Positions 42,388-51,265 of a stretch of DNA of 64,000 nt are shown one piece after another (position 1 is the first letter of the stretch; each line of letters opens with the position of its first letter). This DNA comes from an uncultured Saprospiraceae bacterium (GTDB taxonomy: Bacteria > Bacteroidota > Bacteroidia > Chitinophagales > Saprospiraceae). Location of the stretch: positions 279,152-343,151 of the forward strand of contig CALFWO010000005.1 in the NCBI GenBank assembly GCA_937928045.1, written 5' to 3'. The notes under the pieces are model-generated. The model searched no databases. It saw nothing but the letters and a program-made list of their open reading frames with translations, and was not told the origin of the DNA. Made by a program: the position numbers and the translations under genes.

Positions 42388-42822
42388 TTAATCTTCTTTG
42401 ATAAGTTGAGCATCTACCAACTTATACATCAACTGGTTGATGTCTTCATTATTTAATTGGAGCTTGCCTTTCAATTTGACAGACTCTGCAGTATATTCTA
42501 GGGGATCAATGGTAATCACTTCCATTACCGTTTCGGGGCCAGCGCCTCCACAAAAGAAACACATGTTATACGGGAAAGCCGAAAAGATAAATTCGTTATG
42601 ACTTTTATATCCTTCTACTGGAATAATATATCCTTTGACATATATTTCCTTGCCCTCTAATTCTTTAATCTCTTTTGAAAATACTGGGACGTCAACTTTA
42701 AATCCCATCAATTCATCGAACTGCTTCTTAAAAGTGATTTTAGACAATGTTTTCCAAGTACTTTGTCCATTGACAGTACCAACCGAAAGCAATAAAATAA
42801 TGGCGAATAAGCTCGTTCTCAT
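42388..42822 (-). CDS. Secreted CFFCGxAGPETV-motif protein, copy 2 (DUF3299-like)
   Basis: 144 residues, signal peptide ends VNGQ (~1-20). It carries GYIIPVEG, then MCFFCGGAGPETVMEV, the same motif and order as the 24592-25029 protein. The two differ elsewhere. Probably periplasmic; the cysteine pair may bind metal or be redox-active. Followed 38 bases on by the TPR lipoprotein gene and preceded at 90 bases by hemJ, all on one strand. Confidence 0.7.
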   Translation of the reverse strand: MRTSLFAIILLLSVGTVNGQSTWKTLSKITFKKQFDELMGFKVDVPVFSKEIKELEGKEIYVKGYIIPVEGYKSHNEFIFSAFPYNMCFFCGGAGPETVMEVITIDPLEYTAESVKLKGKLQLNNEDINQLMYKLVDAQLIKED

Positions 42823-42911
42823 GAAATTCTATTTATACAAAGGTCTATATTATTGGCCAGAAATATACTTAAGGTATTGTTAAGTCACTTGCAAAATTAG
42901 AAAATTGGTGC

Positions 42912-43457
42912 TCATTGAGCATTTTCTTTTTCTCTTTTGCCTTTGTAGGCTTTTGTAATCATATAAAGCACCAAGCCGAAGGCTACCAATCCTAAGAACA
43001 AATACAAGGAATCCATGGAATCTCTAAGCACAGCCAGCAGAACTATTCCTACTAATAAGATAGTTGGTGCTTCATTCATCAATCTCAGTTGAAAAGAGGT
43101 CAAGGGCACTTGTCCAGCAATCAATTGCTTCATCCATCGCTTTGAGAATCCTTGGTATCCGGATAAGATGACCAATAGCAGCAATTTGATGTGAAACCAG
43201 CCTTGTTCAAAATATGCCGAATTTAAGGCAAGCATTCCAACGCCACATCCCCAAGTGATTAACATCGCTGGAAGACAAATGATTTTATAAACGCGTTGCG
43301 CCATAAGTGAGAACTGAGGTTGCAAAATTGCTCTTTCAGTAGCTGGTTTGTCTAGAGATTCTCTGAGATATACCAATATTCTAATCAAATAGAATAAGCC
43401 AGCAAACCAGGCTACTCCTCCAATGATATGAAATGCCTTAAAGTACAAGATATTCAT
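42912..43457 (-). CDS. hemJ: HemJ-type protoporphyrinogen IX oxidase
   Basis: 181 residues with four to five transmembrane helices. KAFHIIGGVAWFAGLFYLIR and the later HIKLLLLVILSGYQGF match the conserved HemJ (UPF0093) core, including its His in the first helix. HemJ oxidises protoporphyrinogen to protoporphyrin IX in the penultimate heme step and is the form used by most Bacteroidota lacking HemG/HemY. Length fits (about 180). A -7 box lies exactly four bases before the ATG. Confidence 0.88.
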   Translation of the reverse strand: MNILYFKAFHIIGGVAWFAGLFYLIRILVYLRESLDKPATERAILQPQFSLMAQRVYKIICLPAMLITWGCGVGMLALNSAYFEQGWFHIKLLLLVILSGYQGFSKRWMKQLIAGQVPLTSFQLRLMNEAPTILLVGIVLLAVLRDSMDSLYLFLGLVAFGLVLYMITKAYKGKREKENAQ

Positions 43458-43461
43458 GTCG

Positions 43462-43469
43462 CGAAGATA
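43462..43469 (-). promoter_or_regulatory. -7 box, possible leaderless start of hemJ
   Basis: TATCTTCG, one mismatch to TAnnTTTG, then CGAC and ATG. No clear -33 element. Confidence 0.4.
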
Positions 43470-43585
43470 GCGGAATTCTATTGCCTACTAAATCGGAGTA
43501 GAAAGAAAATGAAAGGAACTATTCTGAAATGTCTTGGGTTTTATTTCCGATCGTTGATACCTTTAGATCAATTTATCTTAGAATT

Positions 43586-44146
43586 ATGTTTGAACCAATT
43601 TTTGAAATTTATCCAGCGCTAGAAACCGAAAGATTGTTTCTGACAGAAATTGTAGACGCAGATGCCCAGCGCTATCATGACATTCGAACAAATTCCAGAG
43701 TGATCAAATTCATGGATAGGGATCCTGATAAAAATGTAGAAGAAACATTGAAAAAACTTCGAGAAATTACCGCAGCTAGAATGAAAAATGAAAGTGTAAA
43801 TTGGGGCTTAAGATTGAAATCCTCCGGAGAGATGATCGGAGATCTCGGAATCTGGAGATTAGACAACAAACATTTTAGAGGCGAGATTGGATACAGTATG
43901 CATCCAGATTATTATGGAAAAGGATTAATGACTGAAGCATTGAATCGCGTATTAGATTATGCTTTTCAAGATGCAAAGTTTCATTCTTTAGAGGCAAACA
44001 CGCACCCAGATAATGAAAGTTCGATAGCACTGCTCAAAAAAGTAGGATTTAAACAAGAAGCGTATTTCACTGAAAACTATTATTACAATGGCAAATTTGG
44101 CGATTCAAGAATTTTCTCGTTACTAGAAAGATGGAGGATTAAATAA
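43586..44146 (+). CDS. GNAT-family N-acetyltransferase
   Basis: 186 residues from the ATG at 43586, giving LETERLFLTEI, the usual RimJ/RimL-type start; the longer frame adds 19 unrelated residues. The acetyl-CoA motif is YSMHPDYYGKGLMTEAL, and NESSIALLKKVGFKQEA closes the fold. It resembles ribosomal-protein or antibiotic/amino-acid acetyltransferases of the RimJ/RimL branch. The substrate is unknown. Transcribed alone, divergent from hemJ. Confidence 0.88.
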   Translation: MFEPIFEIYPALETERLFLTEIVDADAQRYHDIRTNSRVIKFMDRDPDKNVEETLKKLREITAARMKNESVNWGLRLKSSGEMIGDLGIWRLDNKHFRGEIGYSMHPDYYGKGLMTEALNRVLDYAFQDAKFHSLEANTHPDNESSIALLKKVGFKQEAYFTENYYYNGKFGDSRIFSLLERWRIK

Positions 44147-44191
44147 AACTTGTTTTCACCTAATCAGCATCTTTCATTCCTAGTTGTAATA

Positions 44192-46576
44192 TTAATTATC
44201 GCCGCCTGCTCGCTGTTCTAAATCTTCACTTGCTCGTTTGCGGTTGTTTCGATTCTTCATATATCTATTACCAAACTTGTAAGTAATATTTAGATTCACA
44301 TCTCTAGTATCCCAACGTGACTCAATGTCTATGTCCATGTTTTGATATTGCAATCTTCCGTTCCAATATTTAAATACAGGGTCATCCCATTCTAAGCCAA
44401 TCACCAATTGGTCGTTTAAGAATTTTCTTTGAATTCCAATACTACTTCCAAACATGGATTCATATTGTATCAAACCTTCTTGTCCTCCGCTGACCCACCA
44501 TCCATTTATTTCACCTTTTAGTTCCCAAGGAAGTTCGATTTGCGCATTGATAAATGCAACCACATTCCATTTCCCTTGTTGAAATTGACCATCTAAGAAA
44601 TTATCAGCATACTCATTATAATAAGCCATCACTCCGCCAAAACCATCAGTCTTTGGGATAAAAGATAACGGGAAAAATAAGCTACCGCCGTATCGCTTCA
44701 TAGAATCAAAATTCTGATCGTAGGCAAAGGTTTCTCCAGTTTCATCATTCTGTTCAGTGACCAATTGAATGGCGTTGTTAGTATGCTGATATTCCAAGCT
44801 AAAGAATGGTTGACCGTCGAACGTTAATCCAACTTTTCCAGTATGAATGTATTCTGGTTGCAAGAATGGATTGCCTCTTTCGTAAGTCAATGGATCTAAG
44901 TAATAGATAAATGGATTCAAACTTTTATACCTTGGACGATTTATTCGATAGGAATAAGAAGCATTCCAACTTAATGAAGATGTTATCGGAACATTTAGTC
45001 CGAAGCTCGGAAAAAAGCTACCATAGTTTTGTTTGTTCAAGCTATCGATGGTGACATTGTATCCCTCAGAGAGCGTACGCTCATATCTAACACCGGCATT
45101 CAATGAAAATTTTTCTTTTTTATAGCTACCACTTATATATCCCGCAAAAATATTCTCTTCATAAATAAATTGATTGGTATTTCCGGTGTCAATTACCCAG
45201 GGATTCCCAGCTTCACTTCTTAGAAATGCATTCAAAGTATTGTCGACTTCTGCATAACTATATTTCGCGCCTGTTTCGATTTGAATTTGTTTACTCAATG
45301 GTTTTTTGTAATCCAATTGTGCAGCTGCAACAAAATTTTCCCCTGGCTTATCATTTCTGCGATCACCAAATGAGGGCACGTCTCCAGTAACCTCTGTGAG
45401 AATGTCATCTGTAGTTTCATTATTATATCCTGCAAATGAAAAGTCCAAATCTAATTTTTGGCCCAGCGTATCTATTTTATAGGAATAGTAAGTTTGTGCC
45501 GCAAAATTTTGCCAAACTCTTTGCGAGGGAATTTCGGTATCGATTGAAAAAATTTCTTTACCTGCGGGATCTAAAACTTGAGTCGTATTAATGTCTGTTG
45601 GGTTATTGTTTCCTCTTGCATATCGTCCTGAAACACCGATGGTTTGGGTTTCAGTTAAATCATAGTCTACGCCTCCACGGAAAGAACCTGAATTGGGTTG
45701 GTATGGTTGAAAATTATCTTGTAGATAGGTAAACTTACCAACCTTTCGGTCTAGCAACATTTGTTCGAAGCCTCGACTATGCCGTCCTGATAAGGAACCA
45801 TAAATATTCAATGGCCCTGATCTATGATTCAAACGAAGTCCTCCATTTAGTTTTTCTGCCCATCCATATCCAATACCGGCTCTTATAGAGCCGTTGGTTC
45901 CGAGTAAAACATTTTTTTTCAATATAATATTTATCACTCCTCCGGCACCTTCGGCGTCAAATGCAGCACCAGGTTGAGATATAACTTCTATTTTTTCGAT
46001 ATCAGTTGCTGGCATCTCTTTAAGCAAGGTGTTGATGTCCATATATCTTGTTGGCTTTCCGTCGATTAAAATTTTTACATTTTGTTGGCCCGCCAAAGAT
46101 ATTTGATCACGAACTACAAGCATGCCAGGAACCTTTTTCAAAAGATCCATGGTTGACCCATTTTGTCCAGTAAGACTGGCTTCTACATTTACAATCATCT
46201 TTCCAGCCTCTTGCTCTAAGAATGGTTTTTTAGCTTTTACCTCAACTGCATCTAAGAGATTTGCTGAAGTTTCCATGGTAATAGATCCTAATTTTAAATC
46301 ATCATTTAGTTCGAAAGGACCTTTCCAATAGTCAGACAGCCCTAGCATCGATACTTGCAATAAGTAAGTGCCAGAGTCTGCCTGGACAGAGAATTTTCCA
46401 TCATCCTCAGAAAGTTCTACTGCTACTAAAGACGAGTCAGTCGGATTCAATACCATCACATTGGCATAGCCTTGAGGCTCTCCTTGCTCATTGTAAAGTG
46501 TGCCAGAGATATTGTGTTGGGCTGAAAGTGAAAAACAAAGCGTTATTAAACTGAAAGTCGAGAGTAGGGTTTTCAT
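44192..46576 (-). CDS. TonB-dependent receptor, outer-membrane beta-barrel family
   Basis: 794 residues. Signal peptide (1-19), a carboxypeptidase-regulatory-like domain (~22-105), a plug (~115-220, with GQQNVKILIDGKP and AGGVINIILKK) and a barrel of the PF14905 type. The C-terminus ends in a hydrophilic tail (KNRNNRKRASEDLEQRAGGDN), so the last barrel strand is internal. The substrate is unknown; no SusD partner is adjacent, which argues against the SusCD type. Divergent from the HAD gene. Confidence 0.9.
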   Translation of the reverse strand: MKTLLSTFSLITLCFSLSAQHNISGTLYNEQGEPQGYANVMVLNPTDSSLVAVELSEDDGKFSVQADSGTYLLQVSMLGLSDYWKGPFELNDDLKLGSITMETSANLLDAVEVKAKKPFLEQEAGKMIVNVEASLTGQNGSTMDLLKKVPGMLVVRDQISLAGQQNVKILIDGKPTRYMDINTLLKEMPATDIEKIEVISQPGAAFDAEGAGGVINIILKKNVLLGTNGSIRAGIGYGWAEKLNGGLRLNHRSGPLNIYGSLSGRHSRGFEQMLLDRKVGKFTYLQDNFQPYQPNSGSFRGGVDYDLTETQTIGVSGRYARGNNNPTDINTTQVLDPAGKEIFSIDTEIPSQRVWQNFAAQTYYSYKIDTLGQKLDLDFSFAGYNNETTDDILTEVTGDVPSFGDRRNDKPGENFVAAAQLDYKKPLSKQIQIETGAKYSYAEVDNTLNAFLRSEAGNPWVIDTGNTNQFIYEENIFAGYISGSYKKEKFSLNAGVRYERTLSEGYNVTIDSLNKQNYGSFFPSFGLNVPITSSLSWNASYSYRINRPRYKSLNPFIYYLDPLTYERGNPFLQPEYIHTGKVGLTFDGQPFFSLEYQHTNNAIQLVTEQNDETGETFAYDQNFDSMKRYGGSLFFPLSFIPKTDGFGGVMAYYNEYADNFLDGQFQQGKWNVVAFINAQIELPWELKGEINGWWVSGGQEGLIQYESMFGSSIGIQRKFLNDQLVIGLEWDDPVFKYWNGRLQYQNMDIDIESRWDTRDVNLNITYKFGNRYMKNRNNRKRASEDLEQRAGGDN

Positions 46577-46740
46577 TTGGTTTTCGTTTCTACAATTATA
46601 AATTGGAATCTAGAATTGCAATTGTTAAAGTTGACGAATCATCAATTTTTGTAGATGAATGTCACTTATTGGAAAGACCATTGATTTTCAGGAAGGTTGC
46701 AAAACTCAAAGAGATAATTTTTTTTAACCATTTTTGTGGC

Positions 46741-47379
46741 ATGAATTCAGCAACTAAGGCGATACTATTTGATTTGGGAAATGTGCTCTTCGATTTAGAC
46801 GCCAACAGAACATGGCGAGCCATGGAAAAACTCTTGGGCGCAGAAATAGAACATACTTTTAACTATCCACCTACTCAAGAGTTGATGTATGGATTTGAAA
46901 AAGGAATAGTCGATACCGGTAGGTTCATCGGAGAATTGCAAAGATTGTGTGTGGCCGGAACAACTCCAGAGCAAATTATGAATGCGTGGAATGCGATGTT
47001 GTTGGAGATTCCCAAGAAACGATTTGAATTCTTAAATCAATTAAAACAGCATTTTCCTCTTTATCTACTGAGTAACATTAATACGCTGCACCTGGAATAT
47101 TTCTATCACCATGTAAGAGATCAGCATCAGTTGTTGAATTGGGATAAAGCATTTTTTCAACAGACTTTTTATTCTCATTGGCTAGGAATGAGAAAGCCAG
47201 ATTCGGCCATATATCAGCATGTTGCTTTAGAGATTGGTTTGCCTATAGAATCTATTTTGTTCGTAGACGACAACGAACAAAATATTAAATCAGCTGCTGC
47301 TTTAGGGATGCAAACTTATCATTTAGGAGAGCGAGAAGAAGTTATGGAATTAGACTTCTTTCAAAAATATTTGAAATGA
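46741..47379 (+). CDS. HAD-superfamily (subfamily IA) hydrolase
   Basis: 212 residues from the ATG at 46741, placing motif I (LFDLGNVLFDLD) at residues 9-20; the longer frame starts with TTG and is not needed. Motif II Ser/Asn is in LLSNINTLH, motif III Lys in KPDSAIY and motif IV in FVDDNEQN. Acts on small phosphorylated metabolites, exact substrate not readable. Its last codons overlap the recX start by four bases. The sequence TTTTTG lies four bases before the ATG, part of the leaderless pattern. Confidence 0.88.
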   Translation: MNSATKAILFDLGNVLFDLDANRTWRAMEKLLGAEIEHTFNYPPTQELMYGFEKGIVDTGRFIGELQRLCVAGTTPEQIMNAWNAMLLEIPKKRFEFLNQLKQHFPLYLLSNINTLHLEYFYHHVRDQHQLLNWDKAFFQQTFYSHWLGMRKPDSAIYQHVALEIGLPIESILFVDDNEQNIKSAAALGMQTYHLGEREEVMELDFFQKYLK

Positions 47380-47852
47380 AAACTAATTTACCATTAACCA
47401 AAACAGAGGCACTGATAAGGCTTCAAAAATACTGTGCCTATCAGGATCGTTGTCATCAAGAAGTACGGAATAAACTTATTCAGCTCAAAGTTTTTGGTGA
47501 TGAATTGGAGGAGGTGATTGCAGATTTGATTCAAGATAATTTTCTTAATGAAGAACGTTTTGCGCGCTCTTATGCCCGTGGAAAATTCAGGTTCAAAAAA
47601 TGGGGAAAACGAAAAATATTAGGAGAATTAAAGCGAAGGAAAATTTCTGAGTATTGTATCAAAAAAGCTTTTACAGAAATTGACGACGAAGAATATATGG
47701 AGGTTCTTTATAAGGTGCTAGAGAAAAAAATTGATTCTACTAATGGCAAAAATAAATATGAAATCAAGCAAAAGGTAGTCAACTATGCCATTCAAAGAGG
47801 ATTCGAAACCTTTCTTATCTGGCCAGCAATGAATGAATTGTATCCCTTGTAA
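47376..47852 (+). CDS. recX: RecA regulator RecX
   Basis: 158 residues. LIRLQKYCAYQDRCHQEV, EEVIADLIQDNFLNEERFA and RKILGELKRRKIS form the three-helix repeats of RecX, which modulates RecA filaments. Length fits the short Bacteroidota form. Overlaps the HAD gene by four bases (ATGA), so the two are translationally coupled; recA is not in the window. Confidence 0.88.
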   Translation: MKTNLPLTKTEALIRLQKYCAYQDRCHQEVRNKLIQLKVFGDELEEVIADLIQDNFLNEERFARSYARGKFRFKKWGKRKILGELKRRKISEYCIKKAFTEIDDEEYMEVLYKVLEKKIDSTNGKNKYEIKQKVVNYAIQRGFETFLIWPAMNELYPL

Positions 47853-47855
47853 TAG

Positions 47856-48668
47856 TTATTCCTTTTTCCCCAACAACTCATCTAATTTTGAATGGAACAA
47901 AGCAAACGTTCCCAAATTTTTATGTTGCCCTCCAGGAATTATTGTAAACGAATCTCTTTCTTTTAATAATGGTTTTAACTTTAATCCAGATTTCAACGGA
48001 ACTATTTTGTCTTTGTCTCCATGGATGATATGGACTGGGAATTTTCGAGGCTGTTTTAAGCTCAAAATGTTGCTAAAGTTATTTTTAAATTTAAGCATTT
48101 GAATCATCCAAGGAAAGCGAAGTTTCATTACCCGATTCAAATCGTCAAATGGCGTTTCCAAAATCAATTGGGAAGCGGTGCGTTGTGTTGACAAATGTGA
48201 TGCAACCGCAGCTCCTAATGAACGTCCGTACAATACAGTTTCGTTTGGAGAAAAATTTGATTGTGACCAATCGAAGAGTTCAACCACATCTGAATGGAAT
48301 TTTTCAAGACTAGGGGAACCAATGCTTTTACCATATCCGCGGTAATCAAACATCATTACGTTATACCCTCTATCAATAAGCTGCTCTGTATATTTTCCCC
48401 ATCGCTTTAAATTATCTGCATTCCCATGGGAATAGAAAATCAACTTCTTTGAGGGCCTAGCGTTTTTAAAGTATAGGACATTGATCTTGCAGCCATCCTT
48501 CATTTTGACCATATACTCCTCAAAATCATATTTAAAGTCAAACTCATAACTGGTATCAAGGGGAGTTCCACGAAAAATAATTTCTCTTTCCAGAAGATAT
48601 GGTATTGTACAAATCAAAAGGTACAAGACTAGAACAATGGCCAACCCAATTAGAGATTTAGGACTCAT
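47856..48668 (-). CDS. Membrane-anchored alpha/beta hydrolase, ABHD13/Bem46-like
   Basis: 270 residues. One N-terminal transmembrane helix (~5-25). The catalytic Ser150 is in YGRSLGAAVA, the Asp in IHGDKDKIVP and the His in GGQHKNLG. FYSHGNADNLKRW and FDYRGYGKSIG are characteristic of the Bem46/ABHD13 group. Substrate unknown; a lipid or ester hydrolase in the membrane is plausible. It converges with recX three bases away. Confidence 0.85.
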   Translation of the reverse strand: MSPKSLIGLAIVLVLYLLICTIPYLLEREIIFRGTPLDTSYEFDFKYDFEEYMVKMKDGCKINVLYFKNARPSKKLIFYSHGNADNLKRWGKYTEQLIDRGYNVMMFDYRGYGKSIGSPSLEKFHSDVVELFDWSQSNFSPNETVLYGRSLGAAVASHLSTQRTASQLILETPFDDLNRVMKLRFPWMIQMLKFKNNFSNILSLKQPRKFPVHIIHGDKDKIVPLKSGLKLKPLLKERDSFTIIPGGQHKNLGTFALFHSKLDELLGKKE

Positions 48669-48672
48669 TACT

Positions 48673-48680
48673 CAAAGGTA
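48673..48680 (-). promoter_or_regulatory. -7 box, possible leaderless start of the hydrolase gene
   Basis: TACCTTTG, an exact TAnnTTTG, then AGTA and ATG. The best case of the four-base spacing together with 53208-53215. Confidence 0.5.
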
Positions 48681-48759
48681 GTCAAGTTATCAAAAGGTTG
48701 AATTGATTAAACAAAGGATTTTTCAACATCAATATCCAAAAAAGTGTAATATTTGCGGC

Positions 48760-49635
48760 ATGAAATATTTAAGCCTATTACTAGTGATTTTTCTTCCATT
48801 ATTCAGTGCAGCGCAAACTGTGTCTGGAGGAGTTCGAATTGGTCTCAATATGAACAGTTTTGCAGGACCTTCGGAATTGGATGCTGATGGGACAGAATTA
48901 GAGACTTTTGACAACAATACGGGATTCTTAGTGGGTGGATTATTGAATGTAGGAATTACAGACCTTTTTGGTGCCAGAGTAGAATTGCAATTTTCTCAAA
49001 AAGGAGGACGTCGCTTATATAAGGGACAATCTGCCACGGTTTTCAATCCGGGTACGGGTTCAGAAGTATTGGTTATTGGAGAGCGAAATTCAGTGGTTCG
49101 AGTTAATAATTCTTACATCGATATCCCGGTTATGTTATATTTTAAGCCAATTTCTAAGTTGCAGATCTTCGGCGGAGTGAATGTTGGTTTTTTAGTAGCG
49201 TCAACTGGTTTTGGCCAATTGGATATTGATGGAATTTCAGCCGTTGGCCAGATCCCAGTAAGTGTTACTACTACCTTGGATCATAATTATCTTAAGGACG
49301 AAGGGTATGCTACTGCCGAACTTGGCGCGACTACCGATTTCACTGCTGATGGAAATTTGGTCCAGGTACCAAATGAGTCTGGTGCATATGTACTGGATTT
49401 CGCTACAAAGCAAGAGAACACTTACAATGGATTGGACTTTGGGGTAATTGGCGGCATTTCTTATAAATTAAATGGAAGTTTATTCCTTGCTGCGATGTAC
49501 AATCTAGGACTAATGGATGTTACTGCGGACGCTAAAGACATTGCAAGAGCTGAAACTGATGGCAATGACTTTAAACTAAGGTCGGATAAGGACACCAACC
49601 GTTCTTTACAAATCAGTTTAGGATTTCAATTTTAA
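48760..49635 (+). CDS. Outer-membrane beta-barrel (porin-like) protein
   Basis: 291 residues from the ATG at 48760, beginning a clear signal peptide (MKYLSLLLVIFLPLFSAAQ). The mature part is a small barrel of the PF13568 type with alternating strands and a C-terminal aromatic (LGFQF). The family includes PorT-like proteins, but nothing here shows a T9SS role. TAATATTTG sits four bases before the ATG, matching the leaderless pattern. Confidence 0.85.
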   Translation: MKYLSLLLVIFLPLFSAAQTVSGGVRIGLNMNSFAGPSELDADGTELETFDNNTGFLVGGLLNVGITDLFGARVELQFSQKGGRRLYKGQSATVFNPGTGSEVLVIGERNSVVRVNNSYIDIPVMLYFKPISKLQIFGGVNVGFLVASTGFGQLDIDGISAVGQIPVSVTTTLDHNYLKDEGYATAELGATTDFTADGNLVQVPNESGAYVLDFATKQENTYNGLDFGVIGGISYKLNGSLFLAAMYNLGLMDVTADAKDIARAETDGNDFKLRSDKDTNRSLQISLGFQF

Positions 49636-49663
49636 TTCCACGAATACACAATACAACCCAAGC

Positions 49664-50188
49664 TTACTTGAAAAATGACATTTTGACTATCTTTTCTAAT
49701 GAAATGATGTTTTTATAGATGTTATGTCCACCATCGAGAATTTGAAAATTTTCAATACTCATTCTCTTATACCAACTTAAACTTGGTTGATAAGGGTCAT
49801 CCTTTCCAAAGTATAATTGCATCTGACAATCTGGCTTTGTAGTTTCTTTACGAAGTCGAGTAGAAGAGATTGTAATTAATCTTTCGACGGGTAGCCCTTT
49901 TAAAGCCGCTTGCCAAGCGATCGTTCCACCTATACTGCAGCCAATGTAAATTTTTGGAGAATGCGTTAATTTAAGCAGATTGTTCACGGCTGTTTCAATT
50001 CCGAAATCAACGAATTGACGATGTAAATGATCTTCTGAATATAGCGATGTATCAACAGCTCCTAGTTTACAAGCGTCGAAAAAAGTAATGTCAAATTTAG
50101 GAGATAAAAGTGCCTTGAAAAGTGCCAACCATTCCGATTGCTTTGAACCCCAAAGATCAGATAGAATAACAAGTTCTTTTTTAGACAT
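49664..50188 (-). CDS. Small alpha/beta hydrolase
   Basis: 174 residues. The nucleophile elbow is IGCSIGG (Ser85), the Asp is in FGKDDPY and the His in DGGHNIY. Short, lid-less form like YqiA/RBBP9-type esterases. Substrate unknown. Upstream of it on the same strand, 12 bases away, is the poly-Glu secreted protein gene, so it may be third in a unit with FTCD. Confidence 0.75.
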   Translation of the reverse strand: MSKKELVILSDLWGSKQSEWLALFKALLSPKFDITFFDACKLGAVDTSLYSEDHLHRQFVDFGIETAVNNLLKLTHSPKIYIGCSIGGTIAWQAALKGLPVERLITISSTRLRKETTKPDCQMQLYFGKDDPYQPSLSWYKRMSIENFQILDGGHNIYKNIISLEKIVKMSFFK

Positions 50189-50200
50189 TCTTTTCAGAGA

Positions 50201-51265
50201 TTAGCGAACCTCATACCGAATGGTCCCCATCTCAAAAGCAGTAACCTTGTTGTCACCGGTCATATATAAATACAACTCTTTGCCTTTGCTGGAAACCAAG
50301 GCCATTTGAAATCTTTCTTCTCCAGCTTGGGCCATTTCGTCTTCTCGAAGATCTACTTTGGTAATAGGAAAATTCCAAACTTTCATTTCTGAAGTTCCAT
50401 CAGAGTAAGATAAATATGATTTTACTTCAACAAAGTGTGTTTTAATAATTTTTGTCTTGATACTTTTTGCAGCGACCATCTCTTCAGTAATTGGAGGAAC
50501 TGCAGCATCATCTACTTCCAATGGTGAATCGATTTCTTCTTCTTCTTCTTCTTCTTCTTCTTCTTCTTCTTCTTCTTCTTCTTCCGTTGTTTCTTCAACT
50601 ACATCTTCTTCTTTTAACTTTTTTTTCTTCTTGGTCTTTTTAACTTTTTCAATTACTTCAATATTTTCTATAAACGTAATCTTGACCGAGTCTTCCGAAG
50701 TTAGTCTCTCTTGTGTTTTGCGATCTGAATCAATTCTGAAAAAGGGTTGAATCGATTTTCCCCATAAGTTATCTGCTGAGCTAATTACCAAATCACCATA
50801 ATTAGTGAAAAATGCCTTGTCGGCTTTTTTTTCTTCTTGTGGGATTTGAGCCAGCAAGAAAATAATTTCACTATCTGATTTTGATCTTCTAAAGACCAAA
50901 GCCTCTACATGTCTATTTTTTGTAAGGATTACTTTGAGGTGACCTTGTAGCGCTGGATTTCGTGCATTCATTAATAGCAATCTATAGCCGTAGTCTGTAG
51001 AATTGATATTATTAATGCTAAAAACGCCATCTAATTCTTCACCCTGTATGTATAGATTTTTAGCAGTGATTCCAAAGGAGTATTCACCCGGTCCCAGTTC
51101 CATGTCGTAGTCTCCAGGTTTTTCCATGCCAGCAGGCACGAACTGGTAACCAAAAAGATCTGATGGTTCAAAAAATTGACGATCGGTTACATAAGTAAAT
51201 CGATCTTGTCCAAAAATTTGAAGGCTTATCAAACAGGCACAAATACAAATTGAAATTCTTAGCAT
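50201..51265 (-). CDS. Secreted protein with poly-glutamate tract
   Basis: 354 residues. Signal peptide ends QIFGQ (~1-19), followed by a beta-rich region (~20-190). A Lys-rich stretch is followed by 17 consecutive Glu encoded by GAA only, then a C-terminal beta domain (~270-354). No named family. Its start shares one base with the stop of the FTCD gene upstream (TAATG), so it is co-translated with that enzyme, an odd pairing of a cytoplasmic and an exported product. Confidence 0.75.
   Translation of the reverse strand: MLRISICICACLISLQIFGQDRFTYVTDRQFFEPSDLFGYQFVPAGMEKPGDYDMELGPGEYSFGITAKNLYIQGEELDGVFSINNINSTDYGYRLLLMNARNPALQGHLKVILTKNRHVEALVFRRSKSDSEIIFLLAQIPQEEKKADKAFFTNYGDLVISSADNLWGKSIQPFFRIDSDRKTQERLTSEDSVKITFIENIEVIEKVKKTKKKKKLKEEDVVEETTEEEEEEEEEEEEEEEEEIDSPLEVDDAAVPPITEEMVAAKSIKTKIIKTHFVEVKSYLSYSDGTSEMKVWNFPITKVDLREDEMAQAGEERFQMALVSSKGKELYLYMTGDNKVTAFEMGTIRYEVR
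50534..50584. repeat. Trinucleotide microsatellite (TTC x17)
   Basis: 17 perfect TTC units on the plus strand, read as 17 GAA codons on the minus-strand gene. Prone to replication slippage, which would change the length of the Glu tract without shifting frame. Confidence 0.95.

Noticed and set aside
46603..46740. 46-codon N-terminal extension of the HAD hydrolase
   Set aside because: It starts with TTG, has no family similarity, and the inner ATG places motif I at the usual position.
50457..50750. Plus-strand frame rich in serine
   Set aside because: It is the antisense of the GAA microsatellite and carries no gene signal.
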